From positions 2,993,597-3,057,596 of the forward strand of contig NC_064048.1 in NCBI RefSeq assembly GCF_932526225.1: a stretch of DNA of 64,000 bases, given 5' to 3'. Shown here in pieces: positions 41,473 to 51,084 of this stretch (positions within the stretch are counted from its first letter, which is position 1; each line of letters starts with the position of its first letter). Source of the stretch: Nematostella vectensis. Taxonomy: Eukaryota; Cnidaria; Anthozoa; Actiniaria; Edwardsiidae. The translations under genes were made by a program, and so were the position numbers. The notes under the pieces were generated by a model. It was not told the origin of the DNA. It made no database searches and saw nothing but the letters and a program-made list of their open reading frames with translations.

Positions 41473-43820
41473 CTATATAAGGGGAGGGAGAGAGCACAGA
41501 CCCTTCTTAAAATTGGGAAGGCTCTGAGCGTTTCTTAATTCCATCGGAAGACTGTTCCATCCCGCAGCACATCTATAATTTAAGTTTTTCCTTGAAAACT
41601 GGGTTTTAGGTAAGGGGAGGATGATTTTAGTATCTTTATCACTCAGGTCATAATCGCAGGTGTTTGCTGGTGTGTCAAAACGTGACCCGAGGTACTGCGG
41701 TGTTAGACCGTTCATTATTTTAAACATGAGAATCATCTCATGATTGAATCGTCTTATGGCAAGGTTGTCCCATCCAAGACGATCCAGGATTTCAACGGAT
41801 CTCACTTCATAGGACTCACTGGTAATAACGATGGAGATCGTTTATATAAATAATGAATAGGAGTGGCCCAAGGATCGAGCTCTATGGCACCCCACACGTC
41901 AGTTCCCTGGATCCCGATAACGAGCCGTTGACACTGCTCATTTGCTTGCGATTGTTGATGTATGAATCAAACCATTTGATTGTTGCATTACTTAGCCCGT
42001 AATGCGATAGCTTTTTCAGCACAATGTTATGGTCGACAGTATCAAAGGCTTTAGTAAGATCCAGGAAAATAACAGAATTCAAGTTCCCTTTATCAATATT
42101 TGAGGCCCAATCCTGTAATGCATCAAGAAGGGCAGTGACAGTTGAATGGTGAGGGCGGAAACCAGACTGGCAGTTTGAAACCAAATTATTCTTAGATAGG
42201 TAGTCATAGAGTTGCTCAAAAACTAGTCTCTCAAATATTTTCGCGACAATAGGAAGAACTGAGATAGGCCTGTAGTTACAGGCATCATTTTTCTCGTCCT
42301 TTTTGTATATAGGAGAGACTCGGGCTAATTTCCACTCATCAGGAAAGACACCAGAGGCAATGGAGCAGTTGAAAATGCTACAGAGGGAATCTGACACGGC
42401 GTTATTGGCTTCTTTCAGTAGCCTGCCGGAAATTTTGTCAAGCCCCGTGGAAGAGAGAGGAAATCAGCCGAGTTACTGAATCCTTAGTTATTTCACGAAA
42501 ATCAAAAATTGAGTCTTTTTTAGGTTCCATAAAATCATCAAATGAAGCCGGGCAGTCGGGAAGATCTGCCGATAATCTTGCGCCAATGGTGGTGAAATGT
42601 TCATTAAAGACCTCTGCTATTTTACCGGGATCGTGGATAACCTTGTTGTGAGCTTTTAGCCCAGTGACTATGGGTTTAGAGGAATTCCGGTTCATAACAT
42701 TGATAATACGCCAGATTTCCCGATTGTTACCGACGTTTGCATTAATTTGTTCATGATAATAGGTGGCTTTTGCCTTTCTGACTGCAATGTTCAGGGAGTT
42801 GCGGGCTTTATGGAAGGCGAGCCAATAGGTAGGGTTATTTGTTTGTCCTGCGATAGCCTTAAGTCTATTTTTACTAATAATCTGCTCCTTTAATTCCCCT
42901 GTTATCCAGGGAGATGAGTGGTTGCGCGCGTGCTTCTTTTTAAGTGGAGCATGCTTTTCAGCAATAGAAAGGAACAGGCGTTTCCAAATAGCCCACATTT
43001 CATTAGGGTTACTTTTAGATTTAACTAGCTCCCAATCAATATTTTCGATATCATCCCTGAACAGTGCAGCATTGAAGTTTTTCATGTCTCTATATTCTAT
43101 ATTATTATGCTTTCTTTGGGTTGGTACAGCAATTTTGCGGACAGCAAAAATTAAGGAATGATAATTAAATGATATACTGGAGACCCCAGCTGCTACAATT
43201 CTTTGCTTTTTGTTACATAAAATAACATCAATCAAAGATTTAGAAGTTTGAGTAACATGGTCAAATTGATCAATTAGTTGGTCTAATTGGTAGATCTCAC
43301 AAATAAATGTTAGTTGTTTTGTGTTAAGATCTGGATGCTGAGCGCGAAAATTACAATTTAGGTCACCCAAAATGAAAATATCTCTATTATTCTTATCAAT
43401 TTTAGCAAGAAGGTCCTCAAATGTATTGAAAAAATGAGAATCAGGGTTGCGAGGAACAAAGTTTGTTGACGAATCAGGCGGTCTGTAGCATGTAATAATG
43501 GTAAAAGGTTTGCTATTCGGCTTACATATATCTACACATATGGCCTCAAGACCGTCAATTAAGTCGTTATGATTAATGTAGTTTACGGTATTGCGAAAAT
43601 AAAGGGCAACACCCCCACCATCACGTTTTCTGTCACATCTTAAAATATCATAACCGTCAATATGGACGGCTGAGCTGGGGATGGAACAGTCAAGCCGCGT
43701 CTCGTTAAAAGCCAGGACGTCGGGTATTTTATCATTCATGATAATTCTTAATTGATCAATGTGCTTAGCCAGGCTAGTAATATTGATACAGGCCATTTTA
43801 AAGCCTCTTATATTAGGCAT
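41473..43820 (-). pseudogene. LINE ORF2 (EN-RT) with deletion of the RT core
   Basis: EN part (43820-42438): KMACINITSLAKHIDQLR, AFNETRLD (catalytic Glu), GGGVALYF and LGDLNCNF, ending at SLFHGA where the frame closes. RT part (42397-41882): ARVSPIYKKDE, CNYRPISVLP, CQSGFRPHHSTVTALLD, VIFLDLTKAFDTVDH; at GVP a stop (TAG where the family has Gln) follows, then SSILGPLLFIIYIND. Right after, sequence jumps to the C-terminal tail (RSVEILDRLGWDNLAIRRFN, 41805-41473), so the FADD box and thumb are gone. Certainly inactive. Confidence 0.9.
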
Positions 43821-43918
43821 GAATGAATCGGGCTTATTATTAATAATGATTGGATTAGAGTCAGAGCAATTACTAAGGTTGAATGGTCATGTCGCTCATC
43901 TCCCACCCCACAAATAAT

Positions 43919-44632
43919 CTATTGTTGATGCCTAATATTCTTGATAATAGTTTGAGCTAAGGCAGTAGTTCCATTGCTGTTGAGGTGAGGACCGCTGTTG
44001 TCCAAATACTGGAGACCAATCTTTTGATTATCTATGAAACCCCAACCATTTTGCTTTGCAAACTTGGCCATAACTTTGTTTGTTTCGTCTATCTTATTAT
44101 TCAGGTTTCCTGCGCTGTCAGAGCGGTGAATAATCGACGAGATAGTGTTGGGAGCATCCTTTGATATCTGTCTCCCAATGTCTACAATCTTTTCGGCAAC
44201 TTCGCGAGGAGCGGATTGTTTCATATTATTAGTACCGGCATGAATAATGATTTGCTCAGGTTTGTCTTCAAGCGTAGGTTTGATGTAATGCGCCATATCG
44301 CCAGCTTTAGCTCCACTAAAAGATTTCACCGTAACGTTGTACCGTTTCGACATTTTCTTTCCTTTCAGATTCCTGATCATGGAGTCTCTACGATGGCAAT
44401 GAGAGGGCGATTTTGTGGCGCGGATTCTTTATCTTTGATTTCAGTTTCACTTGTTTTTTTCCCTTTTGTCTTTTTCTCCTTTGACTCGGTTACAATCACC
44501 TTTGTCTTTCCACCAGGCGAATTCTGAGAGAGTGTTGTCTTTTCAGCAGGCGAATTCGACGTCTCGTTGCTGTAAAGGGATTTAGACAAGATTGTGATAG
44601 TATGTGTTAGGGATTCTTTCTCGATAGAGAAA
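43919..44632 (-). pseudogene. LINE ORF1 with SGNH-like esterase, frameshifted
   Basis: A Ser/Lys/Glu-rich N-terminal piece (KTKVIVTESKEKKTKGKK) runs to PLIAIV, then a one-base loss near 44385 shifts frame in the middle of the block I GDS motif. The rest (44380-43919) has IIIHAGTNN (block III, Asn) and GPHLNSNG (block V His). The usual Asp three residues before that His is replaced, so even unbroken it may not be catalytic. It pairs with the EN-RT ORF below, as in the LINE at 0.2-4.4 kb, but is only distantly similar. Confidence 0.65.
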
Positions 44633-44779
44633 GAATTAAAGCCAATTGTCACGAGTGGTATTCTGTTAATTTCTTCCTGGAAATTCGTGCGATCTCAATC
44701 TAATTAACGTGGATGAAAGATCTTACTAAACCCTTCATCTGTATGAGTTTGGTTTGATTCGGATCAATTGCTATGGAAT
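44633..44779 (+). repeat. 144-bp satellite unit between LINE and ISL2EU-like TIR
   Basis: GAATTAAAGCCAATTGTCACGAG ... GGATCAATTGCTATGGAAT. It continues the unit cut at 41264 and is itself cut at AT (44778-44779), where the ISL2EU-like left terminus begins. Confidence 0.85.
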
Positions 44780-45337
44780 AGCGCTTTAGCCGTGTTACGT
44801 CACACATTTTCGCGCAAGGAATTATGGGATTGCTTTGCGGACAAACACAAAAAGTTCGTGGTGGCGTGTTTTCAGCGGGAAGTACAGTAGCGGGAAGGTT
44901 TGAATTATGCATACTCAGAATTATCAGCTGGTATCATTAACAGAAGACGATGTTCCTGGGGCAACACTTCCAAGAGACATTACCGATTGTAATTTTTTTG
45001 AATAAAAACGTTGGTTGGAGTGCCATGGACAGAAAAAAGGAGGTGGTTTGATTCGGATCAATTGCTATGGAATAGCGCTTTAGCCGTGTTACGTCACACA
45101 TTTTCGCGCCAGGAATTATGGGATTGCTTTGCGGACAAACACAAAAAGTTCGTGGTGGCGTGTTTTCAGCGGGAAGTACAGTAGCGGGAAGGTTTGAATT
45201 ATGCATACTCAGAATTATCAGCTGGTATCATTAACAGAAGACGATGTTCCTGGGGCAACACTTCCAAGAGACATTACCGATTGTAATTTTTTTGAATAAA
45301 AACGTTGGTTGGAGTGCCATGGACAGAAAAAAGGAGG
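44748..45337 (+). repeat. 294-bp tandem duplication (two near-identical copies)
   Basis: TTTGATTCGGATCAATTGCTATGG through GGACAGAAAAAAGGAGG is present twice with a 294-base period (e.g. ATGCATACTCAG at 44907 and 45201), differing at very few bases (GCGCAAGG against GCGCCAGG). The unit carries part of the satellite, the left TIR, the promoter and the first coding region of the YqaJ gene. Confidence 0.95.
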
Positions 45338-46609
45338 AAAAATGGCCGATTTGTAAGAGCGTGTCAGCCAGTGCATAGGCCTAGGCCTAAAAATTGATCC
45401 GAAAGTCGATGGTGGAAAATGGCACAGAATTAAAGCAGAAAAACAAAGTAAAACCATTAATTTATCATCTTCATCGCGTGATGTTGACAAGCTAGCTAAT
45501 TTTCCAGATACTGGTTGGAAAACATTCCCTTCAATGAACATACCAGCAATGCTTAACTATGGACACATTTACCATTATCTGGTCGAATCTGTTGCACAGC
45601 TGTGCGCTAATGATGAAGAAGAGAGAGAGATGAATATCGAAGATTCAGTGACAGAGAAACCGTTAAGGAAAGGAAGAAGTCTTGTCACAAGTGGTTTTGT
45701 GGAGAATGTTCAAGACACTACAAATGAAAGTACATATTTTGTTAGAGCACACGTTCACCATTCTATGAAAGCTGACTTGCCTTTGAAAACATCTGTATCA
45801 TTAAGCAAACTCAGTGGTTTTGTGAAGTATTGTTCTTGCAGTTGTAAAGCAAATGAACTTGGTAGATGTTGCCATGTGTCTGCCCTATTGCTGTTTATCA
45901 GCGATTATCTGGGAAAGCATGGATATGATGCAGTTGCACCATCCACTTCAAAAGATTGCCAGTGGAACAAAGGTAAAAAGAGGGCACGGAATCCAAAGCC
46001 TTTACCACAGACAAAGTATACATCAACATCCACAAAGAGAAGTAAGAATCAAGGAATGTATCAATTCGACCCACGGCCTGCAAAATACCATCAGCGTGTT
46101 AATTTTGATGGTGTAAATAATTTTGTTTCAAATCTATCCTCTTATAACCATTGAAAGGGTCAAACGTCCATGTGGGAAACTGTCTTCCACTATTCATATT
46201 CAGATTTTATGTTAGAGAAAGACGACATTGCAGTGTATACTACATTAATTGATCAATTCGAAAATAATATCAGTTCTGCATTAAAAGATCTGCTAATCAG
46301 TGTGCCAGATCCTAAATGCTGTCAAGTACCCGGGACAGAAAAGCAAAGACATTCGTCAGTATGGTTCCAGGAAAGGTGGTTCGAATTACAGCTTCAACTT
46401 GCAAAGAAATTGTTAATTTGTCTTTGTTTGAAAACAAGGATGGCTATAAACAAAGATTATTCAACTGGCTAGAAAATAAATTTTGGTTCAAGAAGAGTTT
46501 AACGACCCCGGACATGCTATATGGCATCGAAGAAGAACCAAAAGCAATTGCCTTGTTTCAGCAGTGTTTTCAGTGTTTTCAGCAGTGTTTCAAAATAAGT
46601 GACGACGAT
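44780..46609 (+). mobile_element. ISL2EU-like element, copy 1 (left part)
   Basis: The left end AGCGCTTTAGCC (44780; again at 45074 in the duplicate) follows the satellite dinucleotide AT. The right end of copy 2 (61474-61485) reads AGCGCGTTAGCC inward and is also followed by AT and the satellite, so TIR and a 2-bp AT target duplication are consistent; AT is what I recall for ISL2EU/IS4EU. Inner TTACGTCA ... GCGC is also shared inversely. This copy holds a broken SAP-SWIM-YqaJ gene and ends in a chimeric junction at about 46610. Confidence 0.7.
45201..46609 (+). pseudogene. SAP-SWIM-YqaJ exonuclease gene, copy 1, decayed
   Basis: One frame runs from ATG 45201 through NYQLVSLTEDDVPGA, a SAP-like helix pair (KRWLECHG), the SWIM finger (CSCKANELGRCCH, 45838-45880) and the start of the YqaJ nuclease. 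Defects: in-frame TAA at about 45295 and 45355; TGA at 46153-46155 (Ser codon in copy 2); loss of one T near 46380; and a deletion joining KAIAL to QQCFKISD at about 46555 through CAGCAGTGTT repeats, which removes the catalytic Asp and Glu-x-Lys. SAP and SWIM bind DNA; YqaJ is a lambda-exonuclease-like nuclease. Nearly identical to copy 2 where both exist. Confidence 0.8.
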
Positions 46610-47566
46610 TGTGTGGATCAGCTGATTCTTCACTGCAGTCATTGGCTAAGCTGTTACCTGAAGTGGTATTGGCAGGAAAAGCAACCTCTACAAGTACTAC
46701 ATACTTCGCTGCTTTTAGTAGATGGAAAACATGGTGTTCCTCTCATCAGCTTCAGGCTTCCTATGCCTGCTTTGCACTATCACGTGGTGCTTCATCTTCA
46801 GTGGCTGACGCAAATTCACCCGCCCCTTTAGAAGCAGCATTACATGGCATAGCTTAGGCTCATCAGATAGCTGCTTATCCCTCGCCTACAGAACATCCCC
46901 TTGTCAAACAAGTTATGGCAGGTGCTAAGCGTATCCTGGCGCGTCCAAAGGTGAAAAAGGAGCCAATTACTGTAGATCAGTTAGAACAGTTAGTTAAAGA
47001 TAAGGCCGGTCCTTTTGCTTTGTTGTACGATTTAAGATAAGTTTCATTATGTTTGTTAGCTTTTGCCGCTTTTTGAGATGGATGAATTAGCAAATCTCAC
47101 TTAGTCAGATTTAACTTTTCGGGAAGATTATTTGGAGATTTCTATTAAATCTGCCAAAAACGATCAACTTAGAGAGGGAAATTGCGTGCTTTTAGCTGCT
47201 TCACAGAAGTCTACTTGTCCAGTGTCTATGATTTCTAGATATTTAAAAGTAGGAAAGCTGAATTCTGAGGATTTCATATTTTGTCAAATTTCTAAATGTT
47301 TGACAGGCTATAAGCCTAGAGCAGGAAAAGAGAAATTAAGTTATGCTAGGCTCAAAGAGCTAGTTCTTGAAGCGTTTTCAGGCATTCCTAATATAACAGA
47401 CATCGGCACCCATAGCCTCAGAAGTGGCGGTGCAACAGCAGCAGCAGGCGTCGCAGATAGATTATTTCAAAGACATGGCCGATGGAAAAGTTCTAGTGCA
47501 AAAGATGGTTATATTAAGGATTCTAATATTGCTAAACTTTCAGTTCCTCCATCATTGGGAATTTAA
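46609..47566 (+). pseudogene. Tyrosine recombinase relic (DIRS/Ngaro/Crypton type)
   Basis: Fragments in shifting frames follow a xerD-like tyrosine recombinase of eukaryotic transposons: TSTTYFAAFSRWKTWC (SAM-like N-terminus), APLEAALHGIA then TAG then [30 protein letters not shown] near FLRW (box with the first Arg), SAKNDQLREG, and an intact C-terminus THSLRSGGATAAAG (His-x2-Arg), HGRWKSSSAKDGY (His/Trp and the nucleophile Tyr) to TAA at 47566. Three stops and one frame change inactivate it. No split repeats or RT found, so the class is not settled. It is joined directly to the YqaJ relic. Confidence 0.75.
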
Positions 47567-48686
47567 ACATGACTAATGACTAGCATGACTTGAAGAGGGT
47601 ACAGCTGGCCCGGGGTTTTCCTCCGTTAGTTGTGAGGGCTTTAGTCGTGGGATTTTTACCCAGCTGTTCTCACTGCCCCCTTCCAGCCAGTTGGCTGGTT
47701 AAATACGTTTCACTTATAGTGCTCAATTCAGTTCATTGAGAAATAAAACAGTCGCGCTGCCATTCGAGCAGACCACACCTAGAAGACTCTGTAGTTTTGT
47801 TGTTGTTGTTGTTGTTTTTTTTTTTTTGGGGGGGGGGACAACTAGGATTCAGAAGAGTAAGTAAAACTGCCACCAGGCAGGTGTCAAGTGTGAGGGGAGG
47901 GGGTCCGAACCCCACCCTGGTCATGTGGGGGGATGAGTTCGACTTGACGCCATCGCTGGTAGTTAAAAAGTTTAATATAAGATTATTAATATTATGTGTG
48001 CATTTGGATAGGAAAAGTTCCTAGATAGATCTAGACCGTTTTCACGATGCGCGATCATCATATCAGTCAATCTTGTTTTGGAAACTGTCGTTTTCTAGCT
48101 CGCTCGGTCATCTCCTTATTAGGCACTACGTACCATATTCGGGAAACCGCTCGATCGCTTTTTTGTCGTTCTAGTACTTTGTAAGTCGAGAATTGCCACG
48201 TAAACTTGCAGAAATTCGTGTTTACTACAATTTTGCTTGCAGCTATCTTTGAAATGGAACCCAATCCCTAACGTTTTAGAATATCACAGGTCTCTCCCGT
48301 GCGCTCACCCCAGGCTCTTTTACACCATTTAGAAAAACGACAGCCATTGATTGATATGCCAAAATGCCACAGACTGGCGGGCCACAGCTGATCTACAATG
48401 GTTCACGAAGTGGAGTTTATAGAGGAAGCTATAAAAAATGCTGTCAGAGTGCTTCTTTTGTAGAGTTTTGGTGCTACAGTCAAATTCCCCTTTGCCGCAT
48501 CATTTTGGATCAGCTATGTCCCGCCAGTTTGTAGCATTTTGGAGCTAAGGATACCGATTAGAACTTTAACCCGTGGCCAGTGAATAAGTGCTCTGGTCCC
48601 ACCCTGCGTTTTTCTCTAGACACAGCCCTGCGCTCGGAGGGTGGGCATTGACATGGCGCGTGCCTAATTCCCTCTATTCTTATTTT
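47567..48686. other. Non-coding stretch
   Basis: It contains a T/G homopolymer block at 47805-47838. A minus reading at 48264-48067 is unremarkable. No gene supported. Confidence 0.5.
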
Positions 48687-48717
48687 TATGGTATACCTGT
48701 TGAATTTGCTAGGGAGA
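48687..48717 (+). repeat. Partial extra LTR copy plus PPT-like AGGGAGA
   Basis: TGGTATACCTGTTGAATTTGCT (LTR positions about 6-27) then AGGGAGA directly precede the 5' LTR. AGGGAGA is also the polypurine tract before the 3' LTR. So the start of an LTR, with a PPT, is stacked in front of the element. Confidence 0.75.
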
Positions 48718-48803
48718 TGTATTGGTATACCTGTTGAATTTGCTAGTTACCAGGCCATGCGCAGCAGGGCTTAGCTTGTAGTCAACTGAACACGAATAAA
48801 ACA
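48718..48803 (+). repeat. 5' LTR (86 bp)
   Basis: TG...CA ends; AATAAA lies 8 bases from its end, so poly(A) signal and terminus nearly coincide. Two mismatches with the 3' LTR. Confidence 0.9.
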
Positions 48804-48820
48804 TGGTGTAAGAAGCGGGA
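48804..48820 (+). other. Primer-binding site
   Basis: TGGTGTAAGAAGCGGGA starts directly after the 5' LTR and begins TGG, complementary to a tRNA CCA end. Cognate tRNA not determined. Confidence 0.75.
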
Positions 48821-49005
48821 TTTTGCACACCAAAAAGGCCTCCCAGCAAGCTAAGAGGGCAAGAATACTGAGATAAGTGTTCAATTCATATGCAACGGGC
48901 ATTTTTTTGCATCTGTATAGTGATTTTGGCAATCATTTCGACACATTTGCCGACTACATATAGCCGCCATCTTGGATTTTACAGATCGCATTGGATCTTC
49001 TCAAC

Positions 49006-49998
49006 ATGGCAAAGTCGCTTCCAACGCCCCAACCCCTCGAAATGCAGGGAGATATGGCCACCAGCCGGGAAATATTCAAAGACAGCTGGGAAAACTATAT
49101 TATCGCGACGGAATTAAACAAGAAATCGGGGGCAATCGTGGTAGCGACTCCCTTGACAGTCATGGGCAAAGATTGCTACAGAATTTAGAAGAATTTGCCC
49201 CTCACCGATGATGAACGAAAGTCACCCACATCTATTCTGGAGAAATTAGGTGAGGAATTTCAGTCCAAGAGGAACATTATATATGAGAGGTACTTGTACT
49301 TTTGCACCGTCCAAGAGCCTAGTGAAAGCTTTGACCGTTTAGTGAACAGACTCAGAAATCGCATTGCCACATGCAAGTACACTACTCTTGAGAATGAAAT
49401 GTTAAGGGACCGGATTGTATTTGGGGTTAACAACAGTGACACCCGAGAAGGCCTTCTAAGAGAAAAAGAATTAGACCTAGACAAAGCAATAAACATTTGT
49501 CGCACAAGTGAAATGGCAGTTAGACAGCTTCACAAAATGGAGCCAACTGAGACCGTCCACTATACGAAGCAAAACAAGTCCAAATCAAAGCCGAGGCAGA
49601 TCACAGACTGCAAGTACTGTGGTGACAGCCAAGCCGCTGGAAAATGCAAAGCATTCGGGCAGGTCTGTAGTAAATGCAGCAAGAAGAATCACTTCGCTAG
49701 AGTTTGCATGTCCACTCGTCAAGATCATAAGGCGAGCCAGCTTCAGCAGAAGCCAGAAAAGCAGACTAGAAGTGGTAAACAAGACGTACACCAACTAGAA
49801 GAGAGCTTATGCAGTGACGATGATGATGAATTCTCCAGCAATGACAGCCTGTATACCATTCAGTCAAACCAGAAGAAAAGGCAGTATTTTGCACAAGTGT
49901 TAGCTGTGACAGGAGATGAGACGGCCAGGCAGTCAATCAAATTTCAGCATGATACCGGAGCAACATGCAGCACACTATCCCTTACTACAATAGGCTGA
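49006..49998 (+). pseudogene. gypsy gag and protease start, one in-frame TAG
   Basis: MAKSLPTPQP (49006) leads into a gypsy capsid: MATSREIFKDSWENYIIATE, VMGKDCYRI, TAG (49186-49188), then in the same frame KNLPLTDDERKSPTSILEKL and RNRIATCKYTT. Two zinc motifs: CKYCGDSQAAGKC and CSKCSKKNHFARVC; the first lacks the usual His. The protease active site HDTGATCSTL appears just before TGA 49996-49998, after which YNRLTKKQPEQSQTELRAYN continues in another frame. The single TAG could be a mutation or a leaky stop; I favour mutation, since typical relatives read through with Leu. Confidence 0.85.
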
Positions 49999-50122
49999 CC
50001 AAGAAGCAACCCGAGCAGTCCCAAACTGAGCTGCGAGCCTACAATCAGTCAACCATCAAACCCATGGGGAAAGTCAAGCTTGCACAGCAAATGGGAACAC
50101 AAGAAAGGTTCACTTCCAGATA

Positions 50123-51084
50123 ATGAAAGAGGCACCAACGTCATTACAGGCAGAGTCTGCGAAGCACTTAAGCTTCTTGAATTCAATGCTGACAAAACAG
50201 CACGTCTTACATGACTACAAGGATGTCTTCAGTGGACTTGGAAGGCTGCCAGGTACATACCACATAGAAACAGATCCAACTATGAAACCCAAGCAGAAGA
50301 TTCTCAGGCGTGTCCCTATCCCAGTACAGGATGAATTGAAGAAGAAGATTGAGGATCTTGAGGAAATGGGAGTAATCGCTAAAGTAACAACCCCAACGCC
50401 ATGGATAAGGAGCATGGTGGTAGTCCGACAGCCAAACAAGCTACGAGTATGCCTAGACCCATCGGATTTGAACAAGGCCATAATTAGAAACCATTATCCA
50501 ACTCCAACTATTGACGAAAAGTCACCCAAACTGACCAATGCCAAGGTATTCTCAGTAGTCGATGCAAAAGATGGATTTCTGAAAATTGTCTTGGACGAGC
50601 TATCAAGCTACCTCACAACATTCTGGACACCTTATGGCCGTTACAGGTGGTTGCGAATGCCATTCGGGATCAAGTCCGCCCCAGAAGAGTTCCAGCGCAG
50701 AATCAATGAATGTATTGAAGGCCTTCCAAACATCGCAGCAGTCCATGATGACATCATCATCTATGGAACGGGTGAAACAGAAGAAGAAGCAATGGCATGT
50801 CATGATGCAGCTCTGAAAGACCTACTGGATAGATGCAGAGAACACAACCTGAAGCTCAACCCAAAGAAGCTCAAATTCAAGTTGGACAGGGTGACCTACT
50901 AAGGACATGTCCTCAGCGCAGACGGAATCTCTGCTGATCTAGAAAAAGTGAAAGCCATCTGTGAGATGCCGCATCCTGTTAATATTGCAGGCGTCCAGGG
51001 CCTCATTGGTGTTGTCACTTACTTGTCCAAATTCCTTCCTCAGCTAAGCACGGTTGCAGAACCTCTCCGACGTCTGACATACAA
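50123..51084 (+). pseudogene. gypsy reverse transcriptase, one in-frame stop
   Basis: RT from DVFSGLGRLPGTYHIETDPT through LRRVPIPVQDELKKKIEDLE, VVVRQPNKLRVCLDPSDLNK, FSVVDAKDGFLKIVLDE, FTPYGRY-like WTPYGRYRWLRMPFGIKSAP and the catalytic box AVHDDIIIYG (HDD in place of the common VDD/IDD). At 50900 a TAA falls in VTY then GHVLSADG; the frame then runs on to about 51084, where RNase H continues in a different frame. Several frame changes also lie between protease and RT (49996-50125). Confidence 0.88.

Larger units (their letters stand above)
41265..44632 (-). mobile_element. CR1/L2-like LINE inserted in satellite, internally deleted
   Basis: Minus-strand LINE with an SGNH-type ORF1 remnant and EN-RT ORF2, ending in a TGTATGTATGTATC tail at 41265-41280 after AATAAAG. 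Both ends abut the same 144-bp satellite unit (GATTCGGAT on one side, GAATTAAAGCC on the other), so insertion into the satellite is directly visible. About 10 bases of the unit are missing at the junction and no target duplication is obvious. The 5' end is truncated inside ORF1. Confidence 0.85.

Noticed and set aside
44700-45206. Two similar minus-strand readings around 44.8 and 45.1 kb
   Set aside because: They are antisense shadows of the 294-bp duplicated TIR/promoter region; the real coding strand is plus.
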